Shown piece after piece: positions 1 through 9,292 of a DNA stretch of 40,820 bases. Under the pieces are notes generated by a model, which did not search any database, was not told the DNA's origin, and saw only the letters and a list, made by a program, of their open reading frames with translations. Origin of the DNA: an uncultured Enterorhabdus sp. (GTDB lineage: Bacteria > Actinomycetota > Coriobacteriia > Coriobacteriales > Eggerthellaceae); assembly GCA_947573925.1 (NCBI GenBank), contig CANPHS010000006.1:1-40820 (forward strand), given 5' to 3'. A program made the position numbers and the translations under genes. The number at the start of each line of letters is the position of its first letter. Position 1 is the first letter of the stretch.

Positions 1-866
1 GCCGATCCGAGCGGCACCAAATGGGACGACGTGGTGCGCTTGAAGGCCAAGATGGGATTGGGCACGGTCTCCGTGTCGGACACCACCAGATAGCGCTCGT
101 CGCCTTCCGCGAACGGCACCGTCAGCATCATGGTAGAAGTGCTATGGGAAGACCCGGGAGGCGCCTGCAAGGTGGGGGAAACCTCCGGCTCGAACATGCC
201 GTCGTCGCCCTCGTTCTGTTCCACCAGGTACTCTTCGATAAAGGCCTCGGCCTCGGGCTCGGGGCCCGTCGGCTCGTCGGCCGGCACGCCCTCGGCAGCC
301 CCGTCGGCAGCAGCCTCCACCTCGGCCACCTCCGCCTCGTCGGCGCCCTCGGCATGGGGGGCAGCGTCGGCAACGGCCTCGGCGGCGATTTCCCCGTCAG
401 CCAGCATCGCCTCGTCGAAGCTCTCCTCCTCGAGCAGCTCGTCCTCTTCCACGGGAGGACGGTTGAGCGAACGGAACTCGTTGACCGGATGGTTCGGCGC
501 CACGGGCATGAGCGCCCCATCTACCCCGGAGCCGGGCTTCACGGTGCGCGTCCGCGGCTCGGTGCGCACCCGCATGGTGGGCTCCTCGCGCCGCCGCGCC
601 GCCTGGGCGGCCTTGGCGGCCTTCATCACGCCCATGTAGGAGGCCAGCGGCACCACAATGCAGGCAATGGCGAAGAACGGCGCCGTCCACACCTGGGAGG
701 CGTTCATGGCCACCAGCCAAAACAGCACGGCCACCAGGGCCATGGAGGCAAAAGCGGCAGCAACGGCACGGCGCTGAGGCGATGTCGAACTGAGGCGCAG
801 CCCGATAATGAGGCCCACGACGATGATCAGCACAAACAGTGCGATGCCGATCGAGAAGTCGCCCAC
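1..866 (-). CDS. Hypothetical membrane protein with N-terminal hydrophobic segments and an acidic Ala/Glu-rich region; C-terminus runs off the window
   Basis: Missing from the ORF track because it is truncated at the edge. Manual reverse-strand reading from GTG at 866 gives VGDFSIGIALFVLIIVVGLIIGLRLSSTSPQ... and ...LVVSDTETVPNPILAFKRTTSSHLVPLGS at the edge. The 21-893 (+) ORF is antisense to it. Confidence 0.7.
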   Translation of the reverse strand, partial: MGDFSIGIALFVLIIVVGLIIGLRLSSTSPQRRAVAAAFASMALVAVLFWLVAMNASQVWTAPFFAIACIVVPLASYMGVMKAAKAAQAARRREEPTMRVRTEPRTRTVKPGSGVDGALMPVAPNHPVNEFRSLNRPPVEEDELLEEESFDEAMLADGEIAAEAVADAAPHAEGADEAEVAEVEAAADGAAEGVPADEPTGPEPEAEAFIEEYLVEQNEGDDGMFEPEVSPTLQAPPGSSHSTSTMMLTVPFAEGDERYLVVSDTETVPNPILAFKRTTSSHLVPLGS

Positions 867-1014
867 GTGCTCTCCGTTTCTTCACAAAAATAGACGGTCT
901 TATCCATTGAAAAGGAAGTATAGCATCCGTCAAGAAAGGAAACCACCAGGCAACAATTTATTGGAATTATAGACACAACCAGCGGATATTTAGTAAGTCA
1001 GCCACTCATGAAAA

Positions 1015-1041
1015 GAGGGCGACCCGCGCGGAATCGCCCTC
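1015..1041 (-). terminator. Intrinsic terminator of guaB
   Basis: GAGGGCGA/TCGCCCTC stem followed on the minus strand by CTTTTC, just downstream of the guaB stop. Confidence 0.7.
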
Positions 1042-1066
1042 CCTTCGCAGCTCTCTGGCCGCTCCC

Positions 1067-2587
1067 CTAGCGGGTGTTGCTCGCGTAGGGGGCCTTGTCC
1101 TTCAGCAGCACGTCGTGGGCGCCGCCCTCCACGATGGATGTGGCGCTTACCAGGGTGAGCTTCGCCTTGTCCTGGAACTCGGGGATGGTGAGCGCACCGC
1201 AGTTGCACATGGTGCTCTTCAGCTTCAGCAGGGTGATGGCCATGTTGTCCTTCAGGCTGCCGGCGTAGGGCACGTAGGAATCGACGCCCTCCTCAAAGGA
1301 GAGGTTCTTCTTCTTGCCACCCAAATCGTAGCGCTGCCAGTTGCGGGCGCGGGCGGAACCTTCGCCCCAGTACTCCTTCATGTAGGTGCCGTTCACCATC
1401 ACCTTGGCCGAGGGGCTCTCGTCGAAACGGGCGAAGTAGCGGCCCAGCATGACGAAGTCGGCGCCCATGGCCAGGGCCAGCGAGATGTGGTGGTCGTACA
1501 CGATGCCGCCGTCGGAGCAGATGGGGATATAGACGCCGGTCTCGCGGAAGTACTCGTCGCGGGCCTTCGCCACTTCGATGGTGGCCGTGGCCTGGCCGCG
1601 GCCGATGCCCTTGGTCTCGCGGGTGATGCAGATGGAGCCGCCGCCGATGCCGATCTTGATGAAGTCGGCGCCCGCGTCGGCGAGGAAGCGGAAGCCCTCG
1701 GCGTCCACCACGTTGCCGGCGCCGATCTTCACCGAGTCGCCGTAGTGCTCGCGCACCCATTCGATGGTGAACTTCTGCCAGTCGGAATAGCCCTCCGAGG
1801 AGTCGATGCAGAGCACGTCGGCACCGGCCTCCACCAAAGCCGGGATGCGCTCGGCGTAGTCGCGGGAGTTGATGCCCGCGCCCACCATGTAGCGCTTGTG
1901 GGCATCGAGCAGCTCGTCGGGATTGGACTTGTGGGAGTCGTAGTCCTTGCGGAACACCAGCGCCACCAGGTGGTCGTCGGCGTCCACGATGGGCAGGGAG
2001 TTCAGCTTGTGGTCCCAGATGATGTCGTTGGCTTCCTTCAGCGACGTACCGTCGGGCGCCACCACGAGCTTCTCGCGGGGGGTCATGAAGTCGGCCACCT
2101 TCTCGTCCATGCTCATGCGAGACAGGCGGTAATCGCGCTCGGTGACGATGCCGAGCAGCTTGCCGTGGGCGGTGCCGTCCTCGGTGACGGGCATGGTGGA
2201 GTGGCCGAACTCCTCCTTGAGGTCGACCACCTGGGCCAAGGTCATGTCCGGCGAGAGGTTGGCGTCGGAGGTGACGAAGCCGGCCTTGTAGTCCTTCACG
2301 CGGGCCACCATGGCGGCCTCGTCCTCGATGGACTGGTTGCCGTAGATGAACGACAGGCCGCCCTCGGTGGCCAGGGCCACGGCCATCTTGTCGTCGGACA
2401 CGGCGGCCATGATGGCGCTCACCATGGGCACGGACAGGCTGAGCGGGCATTCCTCTTCGCCCTTGCGGTACTTCACCAGCGGCGTCTTCAGGCTGACGGC
2501 CGCAGGCACGCAGTCGGCGGGCGTATGGCCCGGGACCAACAGGTACTCGTTGAAGGTACGGGACGGTTCATCGAAATAGTAGGCCAC
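1067..2587 (-). CDS. guaB: IMP dehydrogenase
   Basis: 506 aa; CBS-like region, [23 protein letters not shown] catalytic loop, [31 protein letters not shown]. Confidence 0.93.
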   Translation of the reverse strand: MAYYFDEPSRTFNEYLLVPGHTPADCVPAAVSLKTPLVKYRKGEEECPLSLSVPMVSAIMAAVSDDKMAVALATEGGLSFIYGNQSIEDEAAMVARVKDYKAGFVTSDANLSPDMTLAQVVDLKEEFGHSTMPVTEDGTAHGKLLGIVTERDYRLSRMSMDEKVADFMTPREKLVVAPDGTSLKEANDIIWDHKLNSLPIVDADDHLVALVFRKDYDSHKSNPDELLDAHKRYMVGAGINSRDYAERIPALVEAGADVLCIDSSEGYSDWQKFTIEWVREHYGDSVKIGAGNVVDAEGFRFLADAGADFIKIGIGGGSICITRETKGIGRGQATATIEVAKARDEYFRETGVYIPICSDGGIVYDHHISLALAMGADFVMLGRYFARFDESPSAKVMVNGTYMKEYWGEGSARARNWQRYDLGGKKKNLSFEEGVDSYVPYAGSLKDNMAITLLKLKSTMCNCGALTIPEFQDKAKLTLVSATSIVEGGAHDVLLKDKAPYASNTR

Positions 2588-2680
2588 GGCTGCGCTCCTT
2601 CTTCCACTCGGTGCCCTGAACGGGGAACGGCCGGCCGCCCATGCCGCGACAACCGCGCGAGTGGTTCAACCCACGCTCCC

Positions 2681-2705
2681 CGTTATGAGTAATTGTCTCA
2701 TTATA
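2681..2705 (-). promoter_or_regulatory. Candidate guaB promoter -10 (TATAAT, reverse strand) next to an ATGAG-N7-CTCAT inverted repeat
   Basis: Reverse strand CCTATAATGAGACAATTACTCATAACGG upstream of guaB; no good -35 seen. Confidence 0.4.
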
Positions 2706-2795
2706 GGCCGAGAAGCCCCCGCCCGACCAGACCGCTCCGGGAATTTCGGCGGCGTACTCCAAGGAATGGCCCGCGACCACGACCGCCGGTGGTCC

Positions 2796-3593
2796 CTACC
2801 GGGCCACGGCGGCGTCCATGGCGTCGGCGTAGATGGGGGTGGCCAGGCCGAAGCCGCCGGCCACTTCCAGAAGCTGGCCCGTGGTGGCGGCGCTCTCGTC
2901 GCCGAGGAAGTACACCACAGCCGCGGCGATGTGCTCCGGGTCGGCCATGCGGCCCAGCGGGATGTGGCGCAGGAAGAAGTGCTTGAACTCGTCGGAGAGG
3001 TTGTCGGCCACGGCGTCGGTGGCGGTCATGCCCGGAGCCACGGCGTTCACGCGGATGCCCGCGCGGGCCAGCTGCACGGCCATGGACTTCGTCATGTGGT
3101 TGATGGCCGCCTTGGCCGCGCCGTAGGCGATCTGGCTAATATCGGGCACGCTGCCGGCGATGGAGCTGATGTTCACGATGGAACCGCCGCCGGTCTTCGC
3201 CATTTCCCGGGCCGCGGCCTGGCAGCCGAGGAACACGCTGCCCACATTGGCGTCCACCCCGGCGAGAAAATCGCCGTAGGCGGTGGAGAGTAGGTCCTTG
3301 TCCTGGGCCGGGTTCGTGCCGCCGAAGTTGTTCACGAGGCCGTCGATGCGCCCTTCGGCCGCCACCACCGTGTCGATCATGGACTGATAGCTCTCCGGCT
3401 GGGTGGCGTCGTTGAACACGGGCTTCACCCGCAGGCCGGCGGCCACCATCGAGTCGGCCTCGGCCTGGGCCTTCTCCATGTTGCGGGCACCGATGTAGAC
3501 AAGCGCCCCCTCTTCGGCGCAGGCCTTCACAATGGCAGCCCCAATGCCGCGCGTGGCGGCGGTGACGACGATGACCTTATCTTGCAAGCGCAT
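2796..3593 (-). CDS. SDR-family NAD(P)-dependent oxidoreductase
   Basis: MRLQDKVIVVTAATRGIGAAIVKACAEEGA (TGxxxGIG-like), NNFGG, YGAAKAAINHMTKSMA (YxxxK). Start at 3593 preferred because GGAAAGGAAG lies just upstream. Confidence 0.88.
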   Translation of the reverse strand: MRLQDKVIVVTAATRGIGAAIVKACAEEGALVYIGARNMEKAQAEADSMVAAGLRVKPVFNDATQPESYQSMIDTVVAAEGRIDGLVNNFGGTNPAQDKDLLSTAYGDFLAGVDANVGSVFLGCQAAAREMAKTGGGSIVNISSIAGSVPDISQIAYGAAKAAINHMTKSMAVQLARAGIRVNAVAPGMTATDAVADNLSDEFKHFFLRHIPLGRMADPEHIAAAVVYFLGDESAATTGQLLEVAGGFGLATPIYADAMDAAVAR

Positions 3594-3712
3594 GGCACTT
3601 CCTTTCCGCACAACACCGTAAGGCTTTCATCATAAAGGGCACGGGTGCCCGGAAAGACCTCCCCCGCCACTCGTTGATCGGGCGTTACAGCCTCACATTC
3701 CCGGCAAAGACA

Positions 3713-3819
3713 GCGAGAGGCCCTGCCGCGTTCCAGATTCGCCTGCCTTTGGCCCAAGCGTACTTCGGTACGCGCCGTGGCCAAAACAAGGGCGAAGATG
3801 GAATGCGACAGGGCCTCGC
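3713..3819. repeat. Long imperfect hairpin element (about 42-nt arms) with GCGTAC-TTCG-GTACGC apex
   Basis: Left arm GCGAGAGGCCCTGCCGCGTTCCAGATTCGCCTGCCTTTGGCC. Reverse complement of right arm: GCGAGGCCCTGTCGCATTCCATCTTCGCCCTTGTTTTGGCC. Confidence 0.75.
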
Positions 3820-3831
3820 AGCGTCGACGTG

Positions 3832-3857
3832 TCCGTCGTTGCGTCAGCAACGACGGA
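3832..3857. terminator. Hairpin just downstream of the rubrerythrin stop; possible terminator without a clear T-tract
   Basis: TCCGTCGTTGC-GTCA-GCAACGACGGA, perfect 11-bp stem. Confidence 0.45.
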
Positions 3858-3862
3858 ACAAA

Positions 3863-4471
3863 CTAGAACTTGCGGAACTTGTCAGCGGGGGTGAAGCAGA
3901 TGGGGCACTTCTCGAAGTCGTCGCCCTTGTGGATGTAGCCGCAGACGGGGCACAGGTAGTAGGCGTCGTTGTCGGGGCAGTCGATGTTGTTGTAGGCCTC
4001 CATGTACAGCTCGGCGTGCACCGACTCGGCCAGCTTGGCGCGGGTGAACACGAACTCGGCCTTCTTGTTGCCCTCTTCCTGGGCCACCTTGATGAAGCTC
4101 GGGTACATGTCGGAGGTCTCGTAGATCTCGCCCAGGGCGCCGGCGATGAGGTTCAGGTCGGTGGCAATGCCCTCGGCCTCGGGGGCGGCGGGGCGCTCGT
4201 AGCCCGGCTCCATCTCGGTGATGACGCCGGCCTCCAGGCCGATGTGGATCTGCTCGGCGGCGCTGGTGGCCTCGAACAGGCGGGCGATCTGGTCGTAGCC
4301 CTGCTCCTTGGCGGCCTTGGCGCAGGCGGCGTACTTGGCGGAGGCGCCGGTCTCGCCGCACACGGCGGCCTTCAGGTTCTCCAGGGTGGAGCCCACCTCG
4401 GTGATGGACTCGGGCACCACGTCGAAGTTGGTGGAATTCTCAGCGTTGGGGATAACATCGCGCAGATTCAT
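3863..4471 (-). CDS. Rubrerythrin family protein
   Basis: 202 aa; ferritin-like helices plus C-terminal rubredoxin-type CPVCGYIHKGDDFEKCPICFTPADKF. Confidence 0.92.
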   Translation of the reverse strand: MNLRDVIPNAENSTNFDVVPESITEVGSTLENLKAAVCGETGASAKYAACAKAAKEQGYDQIARLFEATSAAEQIHIGLEAGVITEMEPGYERPAAPEAEGIATDLNLIAGALGEIYETSDMYPSFIKVAQEEGNKKAEFVFTRAKLAESVHAELYMEAYNNIDCPDNDAYYLCPVCGYIHKGDDFEKCPICFTPADKFRKF

Positions 4472-4745
4472 GGAATCGCTCCTTCTGACTCGTCTTCTTG
4501 TTCGGCGCCCCTCGGGACGCCGTGGGTATTATAGTGCGGCTCCCACGTAACACCGGCGACATCGCGCGGCCTTCACAAACCCCTTACGTTGATCGACCGC
4601 GCCGTTTTTCTCCGGCGATGCGGCACCGCACCGAAGGCCATTATGGGGCACCTTCCCTGCTTTTTCCGCGCCGTGCGCCCCATCCGTTGCGGTTTCGTAG
4701 CATACTGGGGCCAACCCGAGGAAACCTTCGAGAAACGAGGCTTGC

Positions 4746-6182
4746 ATGGAACGCGATATCGCCTGGAAGAAGTACGACGAGGCGGCCCACGAGGCGCTGG
4801 AGGCGCTGGCCGCCGACTACATCGAGTTCATTTCCGCGAACAAGACCGAGCGGGAGTGCGCCACGGCCGCCATCGCCGCGGCCGAGGAGGCCGGCTACGA
4901 CTCCCTGGCCGACGCCATCGCCGCCGGCACGCCGGTGGGGCCGGGGGCGAAGCTGTGGGCCTGCGCCCAGGGCAAGGCGGTCATCCTCGTGCACGTAGGG
5001 GCCGCGCCGATGAGCGACGGGCTGAACATCCTGGGGGCGCACATCGACTCGCCGCGCCTCGACATCAAGCAGAACCCCCTGTACGAGGCCCACGGCTTCG
5101 CGCTGCTGGACACCCACTACTACGGCGGCATCAAGAACTACCAGTGGACGGCGCTGCCGCTGGCCCTGCACGGCGTGGTGGCGAAGACCGACGGCGAGGT
5201 GGTGGAGGTGAACATCGGCGAGGACGCCGGCGACCCGGTGTTCTGCGTGACCGACCTCTTGCCGCACCTCGGCCGCGCCCAGATGGAGAAGACCGGCGAG
5301 AAGGTGGTGGAAGGCGAGGACTTGGACGTGCTCGTGGGCAACCGGCCGCTCGTGGCTGAGGCCGAGAGTGGCACCGCCGACTCCTCCGACTCTTCCGAAG
5401 CCGAAACCCCGAAAGACCCCGTCAAGCAGATGGTGCTGGCGGCGCTGGCCGAGAAGTACGCCGTGGACGAGGAGGACTTCCTGTCCGCCGAGCTGGAAGT
5501 GGTGCCGGCCGGGTGCGCCCGCGACCTCGGTTTCGACCGCTCCATGGTCATCGGCTACGGCCAGGACGACCGGGTGTGCGCCTACACGTCGCTGGCGGCC
5601 CAGCTGGCCCTGGGCGACGACGTGCCGGCCCGCACCGCCGTCTGCGTGCTCGTGGACAAGGAGGAGATCGGCTCGGTGGGCGCCTCGGGCATGGCATCGA
5701 TGTTCTTTGAGAACACCATCGCCGAGATCATGGCCCTGGCCGGCGAGGACGGCCCCCTGCCCCTGCGCCGGGCGCTGACCCGCTCCCGCATGCTGTCCTC
5801 GGACGTGTCCGCCGGCTTCGACCCCGCCTACGCGAGCGTGTTCGAGGCGAAGAACTCCGCCTTCCTGGGGCGCGGCCTCGTGTTCAACAAGTACACCGGC
5901 GCCCGGGGGAAGAGCGGCTCCAACGACGCGAGCGCCGAGTACGTGGCCCAGGTGCGCCGCATCATGGACGAGGCCGGCGTGAGCTTCCAGACCGCCGAGC
6001 TGGGCCGCGTGGACGCGGGCGGCGGCGGGACCATCGCCTACATCCCCGCGAAGTACGGCATGGACGTGATTGACTCCGGCGTGCCGGTGCTCTCCATGCA
6101 CAGCCCCTGGGAAGTCACCAGCAAGGCCGACATCTACGAGGCTCGTCGCGGCTACGAGGCCTTCCTGCGCGACCCGTCTTAG
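4746..6182 (+). CDS. M18 family aminopeptidase
   Basis: 478 aa; LGAHIDSPRLDIKQNPLYE, DKEEIGSVGASGM, VLSMHSPWEVTSKADIYE. Confidence 0.9.
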   Translation: MERDIAWKKYDEAAHEALEALAADYIEFISANKTERECATAAIAAAEEAGYDSLADAIAAGTPVGPGAKLWACAQGKAVILVHVGAAPMSDGLNILGAHIDSPRLDIKQNPLYEAHGFALLDTHYYGGIKNYQWTALPLALHGVVAKTDGEVVEVNIGEDAGDPVFCVTDLLPHLGRAQMEKTGEKVVEGEDLDVLVGNRPLVAEAESGTADSSDSSEAETPKDPVKQMVLAALAEKYAVDEEDFLSAELEVVPAGCARDLGFDRSMVIGYGQDDRVCAYTSLAAQLALGDDVPARTAVCVLVDKEEIGSVGASGMASMFFENTIAEIMALAGEDGPLPLRRALTRSRMLSSDVSAGFDPAYASVFEAKNSAFLGRGLVFNKYTGARGKSGSNDASAEYVAQVRRIMDEAGVSFQTAELGRVDAGGGGTIAYIPAKYGMDVIDSGVPVLSMHSPWEVTSKADIYEARRGYEAFLRDPS

Positions 6183-6206
6183 GGAGGCATCCGGCCCTGA
6201 TTGTCC

Positions 6207-6348
6207 GCGTTGGCGGAGGGGCACGCCCCGCTTCGCTGTTCGCCTTCGGCTCAGGCGCTGCGCTCCTTCATGCTTTTACGAAGCGACCTTCGGTCGCGGA
6301 TAGACAGTGTTCAGAGGGTGTCCCTCCCAACGCCCCCTCCGCCAACGC
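6207..6348. repeat. Structured intergenic element bounded by ~14-15-bp inverted arms with internal small hairpins
   Basis: GCGTTGGCGGAGGG(G) at 6207 and CCCTCCGCCAACGC ending at 6348; internal GCGACCTTCGGTCGC and CGCC...GGCG hairpins. Confidence 0.6.
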
Positions 6349-6361
6349 TACCTGCCTCCAA

Positions 6362-6395
6362 CAACGGAAGGACTCCCGCGGGAGCCCTTCCGTTG
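6362..6395. terminator. Probable bidirectional terminator between convergent apeA-like and lipoprotein genes
   Basis: CAACGGAAGGaCTCCCGCGGGAGcCCTTCCGTTG near-perfect hairpin followed by CTTCTC. Confidence 0.7.
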
Positions 6396-6442
6396 CTTCT
6401 CGGCGGGTCGACCGTCGTCAAATGCGCGGCCGCTTCCCTCCC

Positions 6443-7288
6443 CTATTCCGCTGCTTCCGCTTCCTCGGCCCAGGGGCTGGCGTACACGGCGTAGCTGGCG
6501 AACTCGGGGGCGCCCACGGCGTAGATGTCGTAATCGGCGGCCTGGCCGGGCTCGGTGTCCACGATCTTGAAGTAGCCACCCTCGATCTTACCGTCCTTAT
6601 CGAGCAGGATCACATCGACCCGGGACTGCTCGGCGCCGTCAAGCTGCTCGCTCGCGGTCACCGTGCCGGTGAACTCCTTGGCGCCGAACTGCGTGTCAGC
6701 CGCGCCGCCATCCGTTACGGCGTACACGTCGCCGAGCTTCTGATCAGTGGCCTTCCACGAGCCCTCCGGCGTGGTGATGGAGAAGTCCACGGTGGCCGGC
6801 TTCACGGTTTCCGTGGCATCGTCTGCGGCCTTGGCGGTGGAGCCGGCCACGTAAGAGTAATAGTAGGTGGAGTCGGGCAGCACACCGGGAGTCTCGATGG
6901 TCTCGTCGAAGATGACGTTGCCGGCCTCGTCCTTGCCCACCACTTCGATGACCGGATCAACGGCTTCCACGGTCTGGTTCGGGTTCTGCACCTTCACGGC
7001 GAAATCAACCATGCCGTTGTCGGCGGCGAACCAGCCGGAATCCACGATTTGCAGCGCGGCGGGGCTGGCCGCCTCCTGCTCGGCGGTGGCTTCCGTGGCC
7101 GGAGCCGTCTGCTGGTCGCCGGCACCCTGTTGGCCGGTCGCCTGCTGTTGGTCGGCCGCGGACTGGGCCGCCTGCTGGCCGCCGGTCGGCTCGGCCGTCG
7201 GCTGATCGCCGGCAGGGGCGGCGCATCCAGTCAAGCTGAGGGCGAACAGGCCCGCACAGGCCGCCATGCTCAACGTGCGGAATTTCAT
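6443..7288 (-). CDS. Lipoprotein with Gln/Ala/Thr-rich linker and a C-terminal beta-rich domain, function unknown
   Basis: Start at 7288: MKFRTLSMAACAGLFALSLTGCAAPAGDQPTAEPTGGQQAAQSAADQQQATGQQ; lipobox LTGC. The longer 7492 start is not supported by a signal peptide. Confidence 0.8.
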   Translation of the reverse strand: MKFRTLSMAACAGLFALSLTGCAAPAGDQPTAEPTGGQQAAQSAADQQQATGQQGAGDQQTAPATEATAEQEAASPAALQIVDSGWFAADNGMVDFAVKVQNPNQTVEAVDPVIEVVGKDEAGNVIFDETIETPGVLPDSTYYYSYVAGSTAKAADDATETVKPATVDFSITTPEGSWKATDQKLGDVYAVTDGGAADTQFGAKEFTGTVTASEQLDGAEQSRVDVILLDKDGKIEGGYFKIVDTEPGQAADYDIYAVGAPEFASYAVYASPWAEEAEAAE

Positions 7289-7589
7289 GTCAATCACCAT
7301 TCCCAACTCGTAGGGTTGCGTTCTTGTCGAACGGAGGCGTCGCCATCGGTGAGCGCCTGAGTAAATGATGAGGGACACAGGGTGCGAATACCGTCGGCAC
7401 GGGCCCATCGTGGCGGTCGCGCGGGAAAACTGTTGCCGTTGAAAACACGGCGTTACACAGGGGAAATGTACACCTTCGACCTCATGGTTCACGGGGTGTC
7501 AACGAAGATGACGGAACCGGGGCACCGCGTTCCCGTGCCGGCAACGGGAAAGCGCATACTACCAAACTCGTTTTTCGGAGAAAAAGCCA

Positions 7590-7755
7590 GCCAAAAACAC
7601 GAAGGCCCGCAGGGAGGGGGTTCCTGCGGGCCTTCGGCGCGGCGACAGCGAGACGAGGAGATGCTTCGCCGCTCGATAAAACAAGAAGAGAGGAGGTGCC
7701 GGGCAGCGGCGCTGGGGCCTGAACCTTGGAGGTTTCGGCATTTCGCTTCGCCTTC
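7590..7755 (-). ncRNA. Candidate short minus-strand transcript (sRNA or leader/attenuator)
   Basis: Reverse strand TTGCGC-17 nt-TATTAT promoter-like sequence near 7770-7800, followed ~150 nt later by the strong terminator 7601-7635. Confidence 0.35.
7601..7635 (-). terminator. Intrinsic terminator on the minus strand
   Basis: GAAGGCCCGCAGG...CCTGCGGGCCTTC 13-bp stem; minus strand continues CGTGTTTTTGG. Confidence 0.7.
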
Positions 7756-7979
7756 CGACAAAAGTTATAATAGTGTAACTTGTGCAGGTGCGCAAGGTTG
7801 TTAGCTATGGTTTACACTTTCTCCACATCTCAGGACCTTGGCACTCACCCCCTCCCCGACGACGCTGACACTCCTGCCATGAAGAGAGAATTATCACGGG
7901 AACATGGACGCTTATTAACGCGACGGTAACTAACGGCTTCGATGAGTTTTCCCCTCAGGAAAGCCCGGGTATACTGCCC

Positions 7980-8163
7980 TCAGCGAAACGGAAAAGAGCT
8001 GAATCCTCCTGAAAGCATTCTTCCTTTCCCTTTCCTTTCCTTCTTCTCTCTTTTGGAAGTCGGGCACCCCTCAACAGCCCGCTTCCGCGAGAACGAGATC
8101 TCCCCAATCCGTTCTCGAACCCCTGCAAGAGGCGGCCTTCCCCAGGCCGCCTCACTTCTTCTT
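7980..8163 (+). ncRNA. Candidate plus-strand sRNA: pyrimidine-rich 5' part, two hairpins and a terminator hairpin
   Basis: GGAAGtCGGGC/GCCCGCTTCC (8055-8086), CGAGAACG/CGTTCTCG (8088-8117), GAGGCGGCCT-TCCCC-AGGCCGCCTC (8129-8153) then ACTTCTTCTT; TATACT at 7970. Confidence 0.45.
8129..8160 (+). terminator. Intrinsic-like terminator on the plus strand
   Basis: Perfect 10-bp stem, 5-nt loop, T-rich tail only on the plus strand. Confidence 0.65.
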
Positions 8164-8210
8164 AAGGCACGTGCCTCAGCTGCGATTGCCGTTCTTGCGC
8201 TCCCGATGCC

Positions 8211-8516
8211 CTAGGATTCCGCAGGCGCCGCGTCTTGGCCGAGAATAGCCAGAGCGCGCTCATAGCCGCCAGCGCCGTAGCTGAGGCACTTCGACACCCG
8301 GGCGATGGTGGTGGCCGACGCGCCGGTCTCCGCCTCGATGGCCGCGTAGGACTTCCCCGCCGACAAGAGCCGCGCCACCCCGAGGCGCTGGGCGATCTCG
8401 CGAATCTCGCGCACGGTGAACAGGTCTTCCAACAGCGCGAAGATGGCGTCCGGGTCGTCCATCGCCGCGAGCACCTTCAGAAGATCGTCCACTTCCGCCG
8501 TGCGAATTTCCGCCAT
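8211..8516 (-). CDS. YerC/YecD family TrpR-related protein
   Basis: MAEIRTAEVDDLLKVLAAMDDPDAIFALLEDLFTVREIREIAQRLGVARLLSAGKSYAAIEAETGASATTIARVSKCLSYGAGGYERAL; ATG at 8516. Confidence 0.88.
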   Translation of the reverse strand: MAEIRTAEVDDLLKVLAAMDDPDAIFALLEDLFTVREIREIAQRLGVARLLSAGKSYAAIEAETGASATTIARVSKCLSYGAGGYERALAILGQDAAPAES

Positions 8517-8619
8517 CGTATGTCCTCCCACACCTCGCAAGCCCGAAAGGCCTGCCGCCAGCCCTATAAGTAAGTAAGGACCATTGTACTCCAACACAGT
8601 AGAGTGGCGAAGCCGTTTC

Positions 8620-9140
8620 GGAGAACGCCCATTTCCCAGCCGGCCTTGTCCTGCGCGTCAATCGAATTACAAAGCCGGGATTGCCCCTCTCCTCTTACGA
8701 GAACCGGGACGCTTTCAAGATCTATCTGTTCGACGTGGGACTTCTGGGTGCTGCAAGCCGCCTCGATGCTTCGGTTCTCTCTCGTTAATGGCCACGAGTT
8801 GTTTTCCGAGTTCAAGGGCGCCCTTACCGAGAACTACGTGTGCCAGGAACTCGTCGCTTCGGGCAAGGTAATTCCCTACTACTGGTCGGCTGAGAACTCC
8901 TCGGGGGAGGTCGACTTCGTGTACGATTACGACCGCTCCGTCGTAGCCGTCGAAGCGAAAGCAGCCACGAACCTGAAGGCCAAAAGCCTGCGCCTGTTCG
9001 TAGAGCGCAACCACCTCGGCCGAGGCCTGCGCCTGTCGCTTTCCCCCTTCAAGGAGCAGGACTGGGTGGTGAACCTACCCCTGTACGCAATGGGTTTGCT
9101 ACCTGAGTGGTTCAAGGAGCTCCAGGGGAACAATAGATAA
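8620..9140 (+). pseudogene. Remnant of an AAA ATPase/DUF4143 protein: N-terminal ATPase domain absent, internal frameshift
   Basis: One frame reads FPAGLVLRVNRITKPGLPLSSYENRDAFKIYLFDVGLLGAASRLDASVLSR* and the next frame continues NGHELFSEFKGALTENYVCQELVASG...EVDFVYDYDRSVVAVEAKA; junction near 8785. Confidence 0.8.
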
Positions 9141-9292
9141 AGCCCGGAGTGTGCGGCTCTGGACCCTGGGGGAACGGCGAATTATTGTCCTTTTATTGCA
9201 AAGGCTTTTCAGCTGGCCGCGAAACCTGAACCACGGCCTGTTTCCGCTATACTGGCTGCGAAGACCATTCGCGCCAAGTCGAAGGAGGTCCC

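Noticed and set aside
21-893. 290-aa plus-strand ORF
   Set aside because: Antisense to the edge-truncated membrane protein gene that reads cleanly on the minus strand.
7940-8165. Possible RNase P RNA or tmRNA
   Set aside because: AGGAAAGCCCGGG superficially resembles a P RNA signature, but the other conserved regions and a CCA-ended tRNA-like domain are absent.
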